Shown here: piece by piece, positions 7,297 to 18,435 of the stretch
How the letters are laid out: every line of letters starts with the position of its first letter
Numbering within the stretch: the stretch's first letter is position 1
Assembly: GCA_023459055.1 (NCBI GenBank)
Contig: JAEWVR010000013.1
Location: 51,155 to 115,154 of the forward strand
Source: Fibrobacterota bacterium
GTDB taxonomy: Bacteria; Fibrobacterota; Chitinivibrionia; Chitinivibrionales; Chitinispirillaceae
DNA length: 64,000 nucleotides
Reading direction: 5' to 3'
The notes under the pieces: model-generated
Databases searched by the model: none
Told to the model about the DNA's origin: nothing
Seen by the model: only the letters and a program-made list of their open reading frames with translations
Position numbers and translations under genes: made by a program

Positions 7297-9375
7297 TCAC
7301 ATTCTTCCGATTCGACGCAGGATATCATCCTGTACCGTTTTGGTAGTAACTTCATAGCGGTCAAGCTGCATTGTATATACAGCCCGCCCCTGAGTCAGGG
7401 ATCGTAATGCAGTTGCGTATCCAAACATCTCTGACAACGGTGCCTCAGCATCAATTACCTGAACATCTTTTCGCGCTACTATTCCAAGCACTTTGCCCCG
7501 ACGGCTGTTCAGATCATTAATAACTGACCCCATATATTCAGGAGGTACTACTACCTCAATTTTCATCAGTGGTTCTAATATTGAAGGATTTGCCTTTAAA
7601 CACGCCTGCTTAAATGCCATTGTTGCAGCAATTTTAAATCCCATTTCAGAAGAATCCTCTTCACGAAATGAGGCGTCTTTTAAAGTAACAAGAATTCCTG
7701 CAAGTGGATATCCTGACAGTTGTCCCCCACTTGAGGATTCAACTATGCCATATTTTACAGCATCAATAAATTCTGCTGGAAACTCAGGATTTTTAATGGT
7801 ATGCTTGAAATCAATTCCTGTAGATGCTTCAACGGGTTCAAGTTTCAATGTGACCCGTGCATACTGGCTCTTTCCACCAATAAGCTGCGACAGTTCATAA
7901 TCATCAGTGATACTCTTTGTAACTGTCTCTTTATATGAAACCTGGGGCTTACCAACGTGTACCCCAACGTTAAATTCTCTTACTAATCTATCAATTAGTA
8001 TCTCCAGGTGAAGCTCCCCCATCCCAAAGAGCAACCTCTGACCTGTTTCACTATTGATACTCACTCTACATGTCGGATCTTCATCCGATAAACTTTTTAA
8101 TGCTGCAACAAGTTTTTCCTCATCTGCAGTACTCTTCGGTTCTATCGCCCGTTCAAGTACCGGCTCCGGAAAAACCATCTTTTCAAAAACTACTGGAAAT
8201 GCAGGATCGCAAATCGTATCTCCGGTCGTTGTATCTTTTAAGCCGACTATAGCTAAAATATCTCCAACCTGTAAGAATTGTTCAGCATGCCTTTTATTAG
8301 AATGCATTCTGAAAATCCTGGTAACTTTTTCTTTAGCCTTTGTGCGAGGGTTGTAATATACATCTTTAAAACCTGCTTTACCTGAATAAACCCGGGCATA
8401 TGCAAGCCTTCCAATATGAGGATCAGATGCAATCTTGAAAACCAACGCTGAAAACGGCTGTTTTTCTTCAGGGCGACGTTCTTTATGCTCACCAGATACT
8501 GGATCTGTACCATGAACGATACCTCTATCCAAGGGTGAGGGCAGAAAGTCGACCACTGCATTCAACAACTGCTGTATACCTTTATTCTTGAAGGCTGATC
8601 CACACAGTACAGGAACCATCTGGTTCGTAAGCACTCCGTTTCTTACAGCTTTCTTAATATCATCAACACCAATCTCTTTATCTTCAATTGCTAACTGCAT
8701 AAGCTCATCGCTATAATCAAGAATCTGCTCAATCATTGCACTTCTTCTCTCATTAGCTTCCTCAAGCAATGCACTATCAATTTCTGATTCGATTACTTTT
8801 ACTCCAAGCGTTTCTTCATCGTATCGATACGCTTTCATAGCAACCAGATCAATAACACCTTCAAACTGATCTTCTTTACCAATTGGCATTTGTATTGCTA
8901 CCGGTTTTGCTGCCAATTTGTGAATTATTTCATCCACACAATTGTAAAAATCAGCACCAACGCGGTCCATTTTATTCACAAACACGATCCGGGGAACGCC
9001 ATACTTATTAGCTTGACGCCAAACAGTTTCTGACTGAGGTTCCACGCCTCCAACCGAATCGAACACGGCAACTGCGCCATCCAAAACTCTCAAAGATCTT
9101 TCGACTTCAATTGTGAAGTCTACATGGCCCGGAGTATCAATAATGTTAATATGATGCTCATACCATGTACACGTTGTCGCTGCAGAGGTAATTGTGATAC
9201 CTCGTTCGCGCTCCTGAATCATCCAGTCCATAGTAGTATTACCATTATGAACTTCACCCATACGATGAAGAATCCCGGTATAAAACAGAATTCTCTCCGT
9301 AGTGGTTGTCTTTCCTGCATCAATGTGAGCCATGATGCCAATATTGCGAATTTTCTCCAGGGCAATTTCACTCAT
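7297..9375 (-). CDS. fusA: Elongation factor G
   Basis: The 692-residue protein is a full-length EF-G, the GTPase that drives translocation and, with RRF, ribosome recycling. The G1 loop A-H-I-D-A-G-K-T, switch I R-G-I-T-I, G3 D-T-P-G-H and G4 N-K-M-D are all intact, followed by domains II-V. Start is ATG at 9375. It sits between rpsG (159 bases of spacer) and rpsJ. Only one EF-G copy is visible in the window. Confidence 0.98.
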   Translation of the reverse strand: MSEIALEKIRNIGIMAHIDAGKTTTTERILFYTGILHRMGEVHNGNTTMDWMIQERERGITITSAATTCTWYEHHINIIDTPGHVDFTIEVERSLRVLDGAVAVFDSVGGVEPQSETVWRQANKYGVPRIVFVNKMDRVGADFYNCVDEIIHKLAAKPVAIQMPIGKEDQFEGVIDLVAMKAYRYDEETLGVKVIESEIDSALLEEANERRSAMIEQILDYSDELMQLAIEDKEIGVDDIKKAVRNGVLTNQMVPVLCGSAFKNKGIQQLLNAVVDFLPSPLDRGIVHGTDPVSGEHKERRPEEKQPFSALVFKIASDPHIGRLAYARVYSGKAGFKDVYYNPRTKAKEKVTRIFRMHSNKRHAEQFLQVGDILAIVGLKDTTTGDTICDPAFPVVFEKMVFPEPVLERAIEPKSTADEEKLVAALKSLSDEDPTCRVSINSETGQRLLFGMGELHLEILIDRLVREFNVGVHVGKPQVSYKETVTKSITDDYELSQLIGGKSQYARVTLKLEPVEASTGIDFKHTIKNPEFPAEFIDAVKYGIVESSSGGQLSGYPLAGILVTLKDASFREEDSSEMGFKIAATMAFKQACLKANPSILEPLMKIEVVVPPEYMGSVINDLNSRRGKVLGIVARKDVQVIDAEAPLSEMFGYATALRSLTQGRAVYTMQLDRYEVTTKTVQDDILRRIGRM

Positions 9376-9534
9376 ATTCAGTAACCTTTACCTATCCACC
9401 TACTTGTAACAAACAAAAATCTTCATTCGCGCAGCCTGGACAAGTATCCCCACCATTATCGGCTGTGGTAAACCGTGCCCCGGGTTAATCAACGCTATTG
9501 GCTGACTCCTGGCAGGAGATTCAAAGAACACTCA

Positions 9535-10005
9535 TTAGAAACGGAAGTGTGCAAACGCTCTGTTTGCTTCTGCCATTTTATGAGTATCAATCTTCTTTCT
9601 AATCGCGCCACCTTCATTCTTTGACGCCTGAACAAATTCATTTGCAAGCTTTTCAGACATGCACTTCTCTGATCTGTCCTTGGAATACGTAATCAACCAG
9701 CGAATCGCCAGTGATGTACGCCTCTCTGCCGGCACTTCAATAGGAACCTGGTAGTTAGCACCACCGATACGACGTGACTTAACTTCAAGCATCGGCTTAA
9801 CATTCTCAATAGCCTTCTTGAAAACACTTAAACCATCCATACCAGCACGTTCACCAGCAAGAGCCACTGCATCATAGAATATCTTTTCAGCAAGTCGCTT
9901 CTTACCACAACGCACAACATTGTTTACAAACTGTGTAACAAGTGTACTGTTGAACTTTGGATCTGGAACAAGATCCTTCTTTATCGCTTTTCTTCTTCTT
10001 GACAT
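9535..10005 (-). CDS. rpsG: 30S ribosomal protein S7
   Basis: The 156-residue protein has the S7 start M-S-R-R-R-x-A and the central G-G-A-N-Y-Q-V-P-I-E-V motif. S7 nucleates assembly of the 30S head and contacts E-site tRNA. In E. coli it is also the repressor of the str operon. It lies 9 bases downstream of rpsL; a 159-base gap separates it from fusA, in which I see no gene. Confidence 0.98.
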   Translation of the reverse strand: MSRRRKAIKKDLVPDPKFNSTLVTQFVNNVVRCGKKRLAEKIFYDAVALAGERAGMDGLSVFKKAIENVKPMLEVKSRRIGGANYQVPIEVPAERRTSLAIRWLITYSKDRSEKCMSEKLANEFVQASKNEGGAIRKKIDTHKMAEANRAFAHFRF

Positions 10006-10014
10006 ATTATTCCC

Positions 10015-10389
10015 TTATTTCTTCGGCCGCTTAACACCGTATTTAGAACGACTACGCTTACGATTCTGAACGCCCTGTGTATCGAGCGCACCACGAATAA
10101 TATGATAACGAACTCCGGGAACGTCCTTAACACGACCACCTCTAATTAAAACAATTGAGTGTTCCTGTAAGTTGTGACCTTCTCCAGGTATGTAAGCATT
10201 TACTTCCATATGATTTGTTAAACGTACGCGGGCAACCTTTCTCAATGCTGAGTTAGGTTTCTTCGGCGTGGTTGTAAACACACGCGTACATACACCACGA
10301 CGCTGTGGACATGAATGCAAAGCCGGTGATTTACTCCGGTTTGCCTGGCTTACTCGCCCTTTACGTATAAGTTGACTGATCGTAGGCAC
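10015..10389 (-). CDS. rpsL: 30S ribosomal protein S12
   Basis: The 124-residue S12 has the decoding-centre segment T-T-P-K-K-P-N-S-A-L-R-K and a lysine-containing G-R-V-K-D-x-P-G-V loop, the forms associated with streptomycin sensitivity in other bacteria. The start is GTG at 10389 with GGAGG seven bases upstream. It is 81 bases from rpoC, joining the beta and str operons in one array. Confidence 0.98.
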   Translation of the reverse strand: MPTISQLIRKGRVSQANRSKSPALHSCPQRRGVCTRVFTTTPKKPNSALRKVARVRLTNHMEVNAYIPGEGHNLQEHSIVLIRGGRVKDVPGVRYHIIRGALDTQGVQNRKRSRSKYGVKRPKK

Positions 10390-10470
10390 TTATCATCCTC
10401 CAAAAAAAAGACAGTCCCTAAATATAATAATTTGTTTTACAGTAATCAATACTTATTCAAACTATTTTAT

Positions 10471-13400
10471 TTAAAATTGTTCACCTATATCAACAAAATC
10501 TTCACTTGCCTCATGCTCCTCAACCGGCAATGTATCAGATTCTGTATCTTTTACACGAAGATTCTTGTACATCTTCGAACCTGTACCTGCTGGTATAAGA
10601 TTTCCCATGAGAAGGTTTTCTTTAAGACCATTGAGGTTATCAATTTTACCCTCAACAGCTGCTTTTGAAAGAACCTTGGTCGTTTCCTGGAATGATGCCG
10701 CACTGAGGAATGACTCTGTTGTCAATGAGGCCTTTGTGATACCCAATAGTAACGGTTTAAACGTTGCTGGTTCACCACCTTCACTAATGACTCTTTCATT
10801 TACCTCACGTAGCTTCTTCTTATCAATATCATCACCTTCAAGAAACTCTGTATCACCACTACGCTCGACACGAACTTTTCTTAGCATCTGGGCAACTATA
10901 ACTTCAACGTGCTTATCGTTAATCGTAACACCCTGCAGACGATACACAGCCTGAATTTCATCAAGCATATAGTTCTGGACAGCGTTTTCTCCCATAATTC
11001 TAAGAATATCGTGTGGATCGATTGATCCTTCGCTAAGACGATCACCGGCTTTTACACGGTCACCTTCATGAACGCGAAGATGCTTACCAAGAGGAATCAA
11101 ATACTCTTTTGCATCACTGTGCTCATCACGGATGATCACTTTTCTATTACCACGTTCATTGTCACCGAATTCAACAAATCCGTCAATCTCCGCAACAACT
11201 GCAGCATCTTTTGGCCTGCGAGCTTCAAAAAGTTCAGCAACACGCGGGAGACCACCGGTAATATCCCGGCTCTTACTGCTTTCTCGCGGTATTTTAAGAA
11301 GAATGTCACCTTCATTTACCTTGTCACCCTCTTTGACTGCAAGAAAACCACCTGTCGGAACAGCAATATTTGCGATTCTCTTGTCCCCATCCATGATCTG
11401 AATGTGAGGATGCAATTTACGTTCGCGGTGTTCAACGATAACAAAGTTTGTGATACCTGAACGTTCATCATACAACTCATGAACCGTCTCACCCTCAACG
11501 ATATCGCTGAAATGAATCGTACCACTCTTAGGTGTCATAATAACGTTATTGTAAGGATCCCATTCTATAAGAATAGTACCCTTTGTCAACTTCTGACCAT
11601 CCGCAACCTTTAAAAATGAACCATATGGAACATTGTAACGGAAACGCTCACGCTCCTGTTCATCAAGCACCGCAAGTTCACCGGTACGGTTCATGACAAC
11701 AGAACCATTGGTATGCTGTGCAGCCTCAATTCCAATATACTTGGCAAACCCGTCGATTTTTGCGACTTCCTTTGATTGTGCGATAAGACGTGATGCCGTA
11801 CCACCAATATGAAATGTACGCAGTGTTAGCTGTGTACCAGGTTCACCGATACTCTGTGCAGCCATGATACCAACAGCCTCACCATGCTCGACAATCTTGC
11901 CGGATGCCAGGTTACGTCCATAGCAACGGCGACAAACACCCTGCATAGAGTCGCATGTAAGTACTGAACGGATAAGTACCGATTCAATTCCCGCATTCTC
12001 GATCTTCTTTGCAAGCACTTCATCTATTAATGTATTAATCGGAGCAATAATGTCTTCTGAAACCGGATCATACACATCTTCCTGAGTAACACGACCAAGA
12101 ATACGTGTTGACAATGGCTCCATAACTTCATCACCCTCAGTCAGCGAACTGATCTCAATACCTTTTGATGTACCGCAGTCATCGTCTGATACAACTACAT
12201 CCTGAACAACATCAACGAGACGGCGTGTAAGATATCCGGCATCAGCTGTTTTTAGTGCTGTATCTGCAAGACCTTTACGGGCACCGTGTGTAGAGATAAA
12301 GTACTCAAGAACAGTAAGACCATCCTTGAAGTTGGAAATAATCGGGTTTTCGATGATTTCACCAACAGCACCAGTGATCTTTTTCTGAGGTTTCTGCATT
12401 AGTCCGCGCATACCAGCTAGCTGTTTGATCTGATCTTTGCTACCACGGGCCTGAGAATCCATCATAATATACACAGGATTGAATCCATCTTTGTCACGTG
12501 CAAGTGCATCGTGCATAATATCAGCAACCTGTGATGTTGTATGTGTCCAAAGGTCGATAAGCTTGTTATAGCGTTCACCCTCTGTGATAATACCACGATC
12601 ATACTGTTTTCTGATACGTGTTACTTCATCAAGAGACTTTGTAATGATCTCTTTTTTGGTATCAGGGACCACAAGATCCTCAGCACCGAAGGTTATACCT
12701 GCCCTTGTTGCATTTTCATATCCAAGCGACTTAATATTGTCAAGAAACTTACAGGTGACTTTTGTGCCATTCTGTTTGTAAACCTCATTAATAAGCGCCT
12801 GTATTCTCTTCTTATTAAGAAGATCATTGCAGAAAGGCATATTTTCAGGAACAACTGTATTAAGAATCACACGACCCGGCGTGGTCTCGATAAGCTTTCC
12901 TCTTTGTCTGATTTTAATTCTTGTATGAAGTTCAACCTGCTTGTCATATAACGCATGAAGCAGCTCATCGGTATCCGAGAACATACGTCCTTCACCCTTA
13001 CGGCCAAGTGCCATTTTGGTAAGGTAGTAAATTCCAAGAACAATATCCTGAGTTGGTGTCATAACCGGATGCCCTGACGCAGGTGAGAGCAGGTTATTGG
13101 CACTTAACATAAGGAAACGACATTCAAGTTGCGACTCAAACGACAGCGGTACGTGAACAGCCATCTGATCCCCATCAAAGTCAGCATTGAACGCTGTACA
13201 TACGAGAGGATGCAAACGGATTGCTTTTCCTTCAACAAGTACAGGGAAGAACGCCTGAATACCAAGACGATGCAGCGTTGGAGCACGGTTTAAAAGAACT
13301 GGATGATCCTTGATAACTTCCTCCAGAATATCCCAGACTTCAGGACGTTCCTTTTCAACAAACTTTTTCGCACTCTTTACTGTCTGAACAAGACCTTTTT

Positions 13401-14550
13401 CTTCGAGCTTCTGAATTACAAACGGTTTGAACAGCTCAAGCGCCATCATCTTCGGAAGTCCGCACTGATGAATCTTGAGTTCGGGACCAACTACGATAAC
13501 GCTACGACCGGAATAGTCAACGCGTTTTCCAAGGAGGTTCTGACGGAAACGACCCTGTTTACCTTTAAGAAGATCACTGAGCGATTTAAGTGGACGCTTT
13601 CCTTCCCCTTTAACAGAAAATGTACGACGACCATTATCAAACAGTGTATCAACAGCTTCCTGAAGCATGCGCATTTCATTGCGCAGAATGACATCAGGTG
13701 CTTTAATTTCAATAAGTTTCTTGAGACGGTTGTTTCTGTTAATTACACGACGATACAGATCGTTAAGATCTGATGTTGCAAAACGTCCACCCTCAAGAGG
13801 AACAAGCGGCCTGAGATCTGGAGGAAGCACAGGAAGGACTCTGAGAATCATGTTCTCCGGAGTATTCTGTGATCTGATAAAAGCCTCTGCAATTCTTAGA
13901 CGCTTCAAATGATCCAGACGACGCTGCTCTGATGACTCAAGTTTAATTTTAGAACGTAAATCAATTGCGAGCTCTTCAAGATCAATAGTAGCAAGCATCT
14001 CAAGAACTGCCTCGCCACCCATTTTTGCAACAAACTGCTTATCCTGCTCTTCAAGTTCGATATATTCATCTTCACTTAAAAGTTGCCCTTTACGAAGAGT
14101 AGTATTACCCGGATCAATAACAACGTATGATTCATAGTAAACGATTCTATCGAGAACTGTATTTGGCAGTCCGAGAAGATAACTGATAAATGATGGAACA
14201 CTTTTCAAAAACCAGATATGAATGATAGGCACAGCAAGTTCGATATGCCCCATACGTTCACGTCGTACTTTTGAATGTGTCACTTCAACACCGCACCGGT
14301 CGCAGACAACACCGCGATAACGGATACGTTTATATTTTCCGCAGTTACACTCCCAGTTACGTACCGGTCCGAAGATCTTTTCACAGAAAAGACCATCACG
14401 CTCCGGTTTAAACGAACGGTAGTTGATGGTTTCCGGTTTAGTTACTTCGCCGAATGACCAGTTCCTGATTGTGTCCGGTGATGCCAATCTGATTGACACA
14501 CCTGTAATCTCCTGCGCTTTTTTGTCAAGCTGGCTTCCAATATCTGCCAC
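10471..14550 (-). CDS. rpoC: DNA-directed RNA polymerase beta' subunit
   Basis: The 1359-residue protein is the catalytic beta' subunit. It shows the N-terminal zinc site (C-N-C-G ... C-D-R-C-G), the catalytic magnesium motif N-A-D-F-D-G-D, the trigger-loop region and a second cysteine cluster (C-D-S-M-Q-G-V-C-R-R-C). Length is close to E. coli (1407), without large lineage insertions. Start is GTG at 14550 with AGGGGG six bases upstream. It follows rpoB by 56 bases and precedes rpsL. Confidence 0.99.
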   Translation of the reverse strand: MADIGSQLDKKAQEITGVSIRLASPDTIRNWSFGEVTKPETINYRSFKPERDGLFCEKIFGPVRNWECNCGKYKRIRYRGVVCDRCGVEVTHSKVRRERMGHIELAVPIIHIWFLKSVPSFISYLLGLPNTVLDRIVYYESYVVIDPGNTTLRKGQLLSEDEYIELEEQDKQFVAKMGGEAVLEMLATIDLEELAIDLRSKIKLESSEQRRLDHLKRLRIAEAFIRSQNTPENMILRVLPVLPPDLRPLVPLEGGRFATSDLNDLYRRVINRNNRLKKLIEIKAPDVILRNEMRMLQEAVDTLFDNGRRTFSVKGEGKRPLKSLSDLLKGKQGRFRQNLLGKRVDYSGRSVIVVGPELKIHQCGLPKMMALELFKPFVIQKLEEKGLVQTVKSAKKFVEKERPEVWDILEEVIKDHPVLLNRAPTLHRLGIQAFFPVLVEGKAIRLHPLVCTAFNADFDGDQMAVHVPLSFESQLECRFLMLSANNLLSPASGHPVMTPTQDIVLGIYYLTKMALGRKGEGRMFSDTDELLHALYDKQVELHTRIKIRQRGKLIETTPGRVILNTVVPENMPFCNDLLNKKRIQALINEVYKQNGTKVTCKFLDNIKSLGYENATRAGITFGAEDLVVPDTKKEIITKSLDEVTRIRKQYDRGIITEGERYNKLIDLWTHTTSQVADIMHDALARDKDGFNPVYIMMDSQARGSKDQIKQLAGMRGLMQKPQKKITGAVGEIIENPIISNFKDGLTVLEYFISTHGARKGLADTALKTADAGYLTRRLVDVVQDVVVSDDDCGTSKGIEISSLTEGDEVMEPLSTRILGRVTQEDVYDPVSEDIIAPINTLIDEVLAKKIENAGIESVLIRSVLTCDSMQGVCRRCYGRNLASGKIVEHGEAVGIMAAQSIGEPGTQLTLRTFHIGGTASRLIAQSKEVAKIDGFAKYIGIEAAQHTNGSVVMNRTGELAVLDEQERERFRYNVPYGSFLKVADGQKLTKGTILIEWDPYNNVIMTPKSGTIHFSDIVEGETVHELYDERSGITNFVIVEHRERKLHPHIQIMDGDKRIANIAVPTGGFLAVKEGDKVNEGDILLKIPRESSKSRDITGGLPRVAELFEARRPKDAAVVAEIDGFVEFGDNERGNRKVIIRDEHSDAKEYLIPLGKHLRVHEGDRVKAGDRLSEGSIDPHDILRIMGENAVQNYMLDEIQAVYRLQGVTINDKHVEVIVAQMLRKVRVERSGDTEFLEGDDIDKKKLREVNERVISEGGEPATFKPLLLGITKASLTTESFLSAASFQETTKVLSKAAVEGKIDNLNGLKENLLMGNLIPAGTGSKMYKNLRVKDTESDTLPVEEHEASEDFVDIGEQF

Positions 14551-14606
14551 GTATAACCCCCTGGGTTAAAAGGCACCTTTTACAGTGCCCGACTTATTCA
14601 AAAAAC

Positions 14607-17600
14607 TTATTCTGCGGTTTCTTCCTCAGTAAGTACATCAATATCAAGTGCAAGCGCCTTAATTTCGCGTACAAGCACTTTAAATGATTCAGGAATTCCC
14701 GCATCCGGCGTATTTTCACCTTTTACAATTGCTTCATAGATCTTTGATCGTCCGGTGAGGTCATCACTCTTTACGGTCATGATCTGCTGAAGTGTATAGG
14801 CTGCACCATATGCTTCAAGTGCCCACACTTCCATTTCTCCAAAACGCTGACCTCCAAACTGAGATTTACCTCCGAGCGGCTGCTGCGTAACCAGAGAATA
14901 CGGACCAATTGAACGGGCATGGATCTTGTCATCCACAAGGTGACAGAGTTTAAGCATATACATGGGTCCAACCGTTACATCATGATCAAACGGTTCTCCC
15001 GTACGACCATCACGTAATCTGATCTTTCCGCTTCTAGGCATCCCGGCTTCGTCAAGCAAATTAAGAACATCTTCATAACTTGCTCCATCAAAAACCGGTG
15101 TCGAAATACGGATACCCAATTTTTGAGCTGCCCAACCCATGTGTGTTTCAAGAATCTGTCCGACGTTCATACGTGATGGCACACCGAGCGGGTTAAGTAT
15201 AATGTCAACCTGACGGCCATCGGGGAGAAATGGAAGATCTTCAACAGGAAGAATCTTGGAGATAACTCCCTTGTTTCCATGCCGTCCCGCCATCTTGTCA
15301 CCAACGGATAATTTGCGTTTCTTGGCAACGTAAACTTTTACAAGCTGTAATACACCTGGCTTAAGTTCATCACCGCGAACCACTTTGTCGATTTCTTTAT
15401 CAAGTTTATCTTCAAGCTTTGCGATGAGGTCATTCGCTCTGTAAAGCACCTCTTCAGCTTTAAGATTCTTTGCTTCATCCTGACAGAGACCATCTTTAAA
15501 TGATATATTACGGAAATCAAGCTTTGATAAAATTGTTTTTGTCCACTTTTTTCCTTCAGTGACAAGTACTTCACCAGTATGAAAATTGGTGATTTCATTT
15601 GTCAATGTATCATTTAGGATTTCAGCAAGACGATCAAGTCTTACTTTGTCAATCTCTGTAATCTGTTGTGTGATTTCCTCTTTCAGATCATCAATTCGCT
15701 TCTTGTCTTTTTTCTTTGAACGTTTATCGCGTTCTTTACGTGAGTAAATACGTGTATCGATAACAGTTCCTTTAAGACCCGGAGGCGCCTTGAGTGATGA
15801 ATCGCGTACATCACCGGCTTTTTCACCGAATATTGCACGGAGAAGACGTTCTTCAGGAGAGAGTTCTGTTTCACCCTTTGGGGTTACTTTACCAACAAGA
15901 ATATCTCCAGCTTCAACTTCAGTTCCAATTCTGACGACTCCGTTTTCATCAAGATTTTTCAGAGCGTCTTCACTGACATTGGGAATTTCACGAGTCAATT
16001 CTTCAGGACCGCGTTTTGTATCGCGGACTTCAGTTTCAAACACTTCGATATGCACCGATGTATAAACATCTTCTGCAACAAGCTTTTCTGAAATGATAAT
16101 TGCGTCTTCGAAGTTATAACCACGCCATGGCATAAACGCAGCAGTAACATTACGCCCGAGAGCAAGTTCGCCCTCATGGGTCGCATGACCATCAGCAAGC
16201 ACATCACCGGTTTTTACTTCCATACCCGCTTTGACACATACTTTCTGATTGATACAGGTGTCCTGGTTGGAACGCTCGTATTTTGTCAGTTCATAGGTAT
16301 CAAACTCGGTAAGTCCGAGGATATCATCAGTGGCTTTATCTTTTGTTTTACGAATAACAATTTTGTTTGCGTCAACCTTCTCGATAATACCGGGATTTTT
16401 CGCAACAATCATACAACCTGAGTCAAATGCTGCACGGGCTTCAAGACCAGTACCAACAAATGGTGGTTCGGTTCTTAGAAGCGGTACTGCCTGACGCTGC
16501 ATGTTTGATCCCATGAGTGCACGGTTGGCATCATCATGTTCAAGGAACGGAATCAGACCGGCAGCGATACTGACAAGCTGCATCGGTGAAACGTCCATAT
16601 AGGTAATTTCAGTTGGCGCTACAACAGGATAATCTGCACGATAACGGGCGAAAATGAGCTTTTCAACAAATTTTCCCTTCTCATCAACCGGCGTATTTGC
16701 CTGTGCGATGATATAATTATCTTCCTGATCAGCCGTAAGATAAGAAATTTCACCTGTCAAACAACCATTCTCTACCTTCTGATATGGAGTTTCAATGAAT
16801 CCGAATTCGTTTACTTTTGCAAATGTACTCAATGATGCAATAAGACCGATGTTCGGACCTTCTGGAGTTTCGATCGGGCAGAGACGACCATAATGGGTAT
16901 GATGCACATCACGGACTTCAAAACCAGCACGCTCACGGGTAAGACCGCCGGGACCGAGTGCTGACACACGACGCTTGTGAGTAAGTTCAGAAAGCGGGTT
17001 TGTCTGATCAAGGAACTGAGAGAGCTGACTTGATCCGAAAAATGCCTGAACAACAGTTGACACAGTGCGTGCATTTATAAGATCCTGTGGAGTCACGTTT
17101 TCGGTATCACGAAGACTGAGTCGTTCTTTAATCGTACGTACCATTCTTGTAAGACCGACAGTGAACTGAGCACTCAGGAGCTCTCCGACAGAACGTACAC
17201 GACGGTTGCCTAGATGATCAATATCATCAATGAAACCAACGCCTGCATTGAGGCCAATTATGTATTTGTATGCAGCAATGAAATCGTCTTTTGTCATTGT
17301 AGTAATTTCATCCGGAGGAATGACACCAAGACGTGTATTCATTCTGTAACGTCCAACACTTCCAAGATCGTAGCGTTTGTCATCAAAGAACAGCCGCTGA
17401 ATCAGGTTACGTGCGGTTTCCACGTTTGGTGGATCACCTGGACGCATTGTAGCATACATAAAGAAAAGAGCTTCTTCTTCTGATTTGGTAGGATCTGCTG
17501 CAAGGGTATTTCTTATAACCATGTTTTCTGAGTTAGGGATGTCTTTAAGAACTTCCACATGGTCAATACCGTTTGCGAGGATCTTTTTCCAGCGTTCTTC

Positions 17601-18380
17601 ATTGATTACTTCATTTGCGTCAACAAGAATCTCGCCGGTTTCTTCACTGAAAATTGTTCGGGCGTTAACGCTGGAGAGGATTTTTTCTTTATTATCGTCG
17701 GTAACTTTAATTCTTATTGTGTCATGAAAAAGACCAAGGATCTCTTCATCGGTTGAAAAACCGAGTGCACGAAGAAGAATGGTTGCCGGCATTTTCTTTC
17801 TTCTGTCAATATTGACAGTAAGCACATCGTCAACATCAAGAAGAAGTTCGACCCATGAACCTCTCTGAGGAATTACGCGTGCAGTAAGAAGTTTTTTACC
17901 GTTCGGATGGATCACTTCATCAAAGGTGATACCAGGAGAACGGTGAAGCTGGCTGACAATAACACGCTCTGCACCATTGATAACAAAGGTACCGCGTTCA
18001 GTCATCAGAGGAATTTCACCGATATAGACTTCATTAGTGATTTTTTCAACGAATTTCTTTGTTTCACCATCCTGTTCGAAAACAAGAAGCGACATATCGA
18101 CTTTGAGCGGTGCGGCATATGTCATACCGCGCTCTTTACATTCCTTCAATGTATATTTAGGTATTCCAAGCTTGTACCCATCATACTCAAGTGAGTAGTA
18201 TCCTTTGACATCACTTACAGGAAACAAACTAAGAAATGCACCATGCAATCCCTGTTTTCTACGTTGACGAGGAGGGATATCCGGCTGCAGGAATAATTCG
18301 TATGATCTTGTCTGTATTTCCAGAAGATTAGGAAGCTCAGCCACTCTCTTGATCCGGGAATAGCTTTTTCTCTCTACCAT
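14607..18380 (-). CDS. rpoB: DNA-directed RNA polymerase beta subunit
   Basis: This 1257-residue protein is the beta subunit. The rifampicin-binding region (S-S-Q-L-S-Q-F-L-D-Q-T-N-P-L-S-E-L-T-H-K-R-R) looks wild type, and the C-terminal G-G-K-S-Q-F-G-G-Q-R-F-G-E-M-E-V-W-A-L-E region is intact. The frame is open to a TTG at 18386, but ATG at 18380 is chosen because GAGAGGA lies seven bases before it and almost abuts the TTG. A conserved-looking hairpin lies between rplL and this gene. Confidence 0.99.
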   Translation of the reverse strand: MVERKSYSRIKRVAELPNLLEIQTRSYELFLQPDIPPRQRRKQGLHGAFLSLFPVSDVKGYYSLEYDGYKLGIPKYTLKECKERGMTYAAPLKVDMSLLVFEQDGETKKFVEKITNEVYIGEIPLMTERGTFVINGAERVIVSQLHRSPGITFDEVIHPNGKKLLTARVIPQRGSWVELLLDVDDVLTVNIDRRKKMPATILLRALGFSTDEEILGLFHDTIRIKVTDDNKEKILSSVNARTIFSEETGEILVDANEVINEERWKKILANGIDHVEVLKDIPNSENMVIRNTLAADPTKSEEEALFFMYATMRPGDPPNVETARNLIQRLFFDDKRYDLGSVGRYRMNTRLGVIPPDEITTMTKDDFIAAYKYIIGLNAGVGFIDDIDHLGNRRVRSVGELLSAQFTVGLTRMVRTIKERLSLRDTENVTPQDLINARTVSTVVQAFFGSSQLSQFLDQTNPLSELTHKRRVSALGPGGLTRERAGFEVRDVHHTHYGRLCPIETPEGPNIGLIASLSTFAKVNEFGFIETPYQKVENGCLTGEISYLTADQEDNYIIAQANTPVDEKGKFVEKLIFARYRADYPVVAPTEITYMDVSPMQLVSIAAGLIPFLEHDDANRALMGSNMQRQAVPLLRTEPPFVGTGLEARAAFDSGCMIVAKNPGIIEKVDANKIVIRKTKDKATDDILGLTEFDTYELTKYERSNQDTCINQKVCVKAGMEVKTGDVLADGHATHEGELALGRNVTAAFMPWRGYNFEDAIIISEKLVAEDVYTSVHIEVFETEVRDTKRGPEELTREIPNVSEDALKNLDENGVVRIGTEVEAGDILVGKVTPKGETELSPEERLLRAIFGEKAGDVRDSSLKAPPGLKGTVIDTRIYSRKERDKRSKKKDKKRIDDLKEEITQQITEIDKVRLDRLAEILNDTLTNEITNFHTGEVLVTEGKKWTKTILSKLDFRNISFKDGLCQDEAKNLKAEEVLYRANDLIAKLEDKLDKEIDKVVRGDELKPGVLQLVKVYVAKKRKLSVGDKMAGRHGNKGVISKILPVEDLPFLPDGRQVDIILNPLGVPSRMNVGQILETHMGWAAQKLGIRISTPVFDGASYEDVLNLLDEAGMPRSGKIRLRDGRTGEPFDHDVTVGPMYMLKLCHLVDDKIHARSIGPYSLVTQQPLGGKSQFGGQRFGEMEVWALEAYGAAYTLQQIMTVKSDDLTGRSKIYEAIVKGENTPDAGIPESFKVLVREIKALALDIDVLTEEETAE

Positions 18381-18435
18381 TCGCAAATCCTCTCGATGTT
18401 GGAAGTCACATCTGTGACTTTAAAAAAGTAAATAA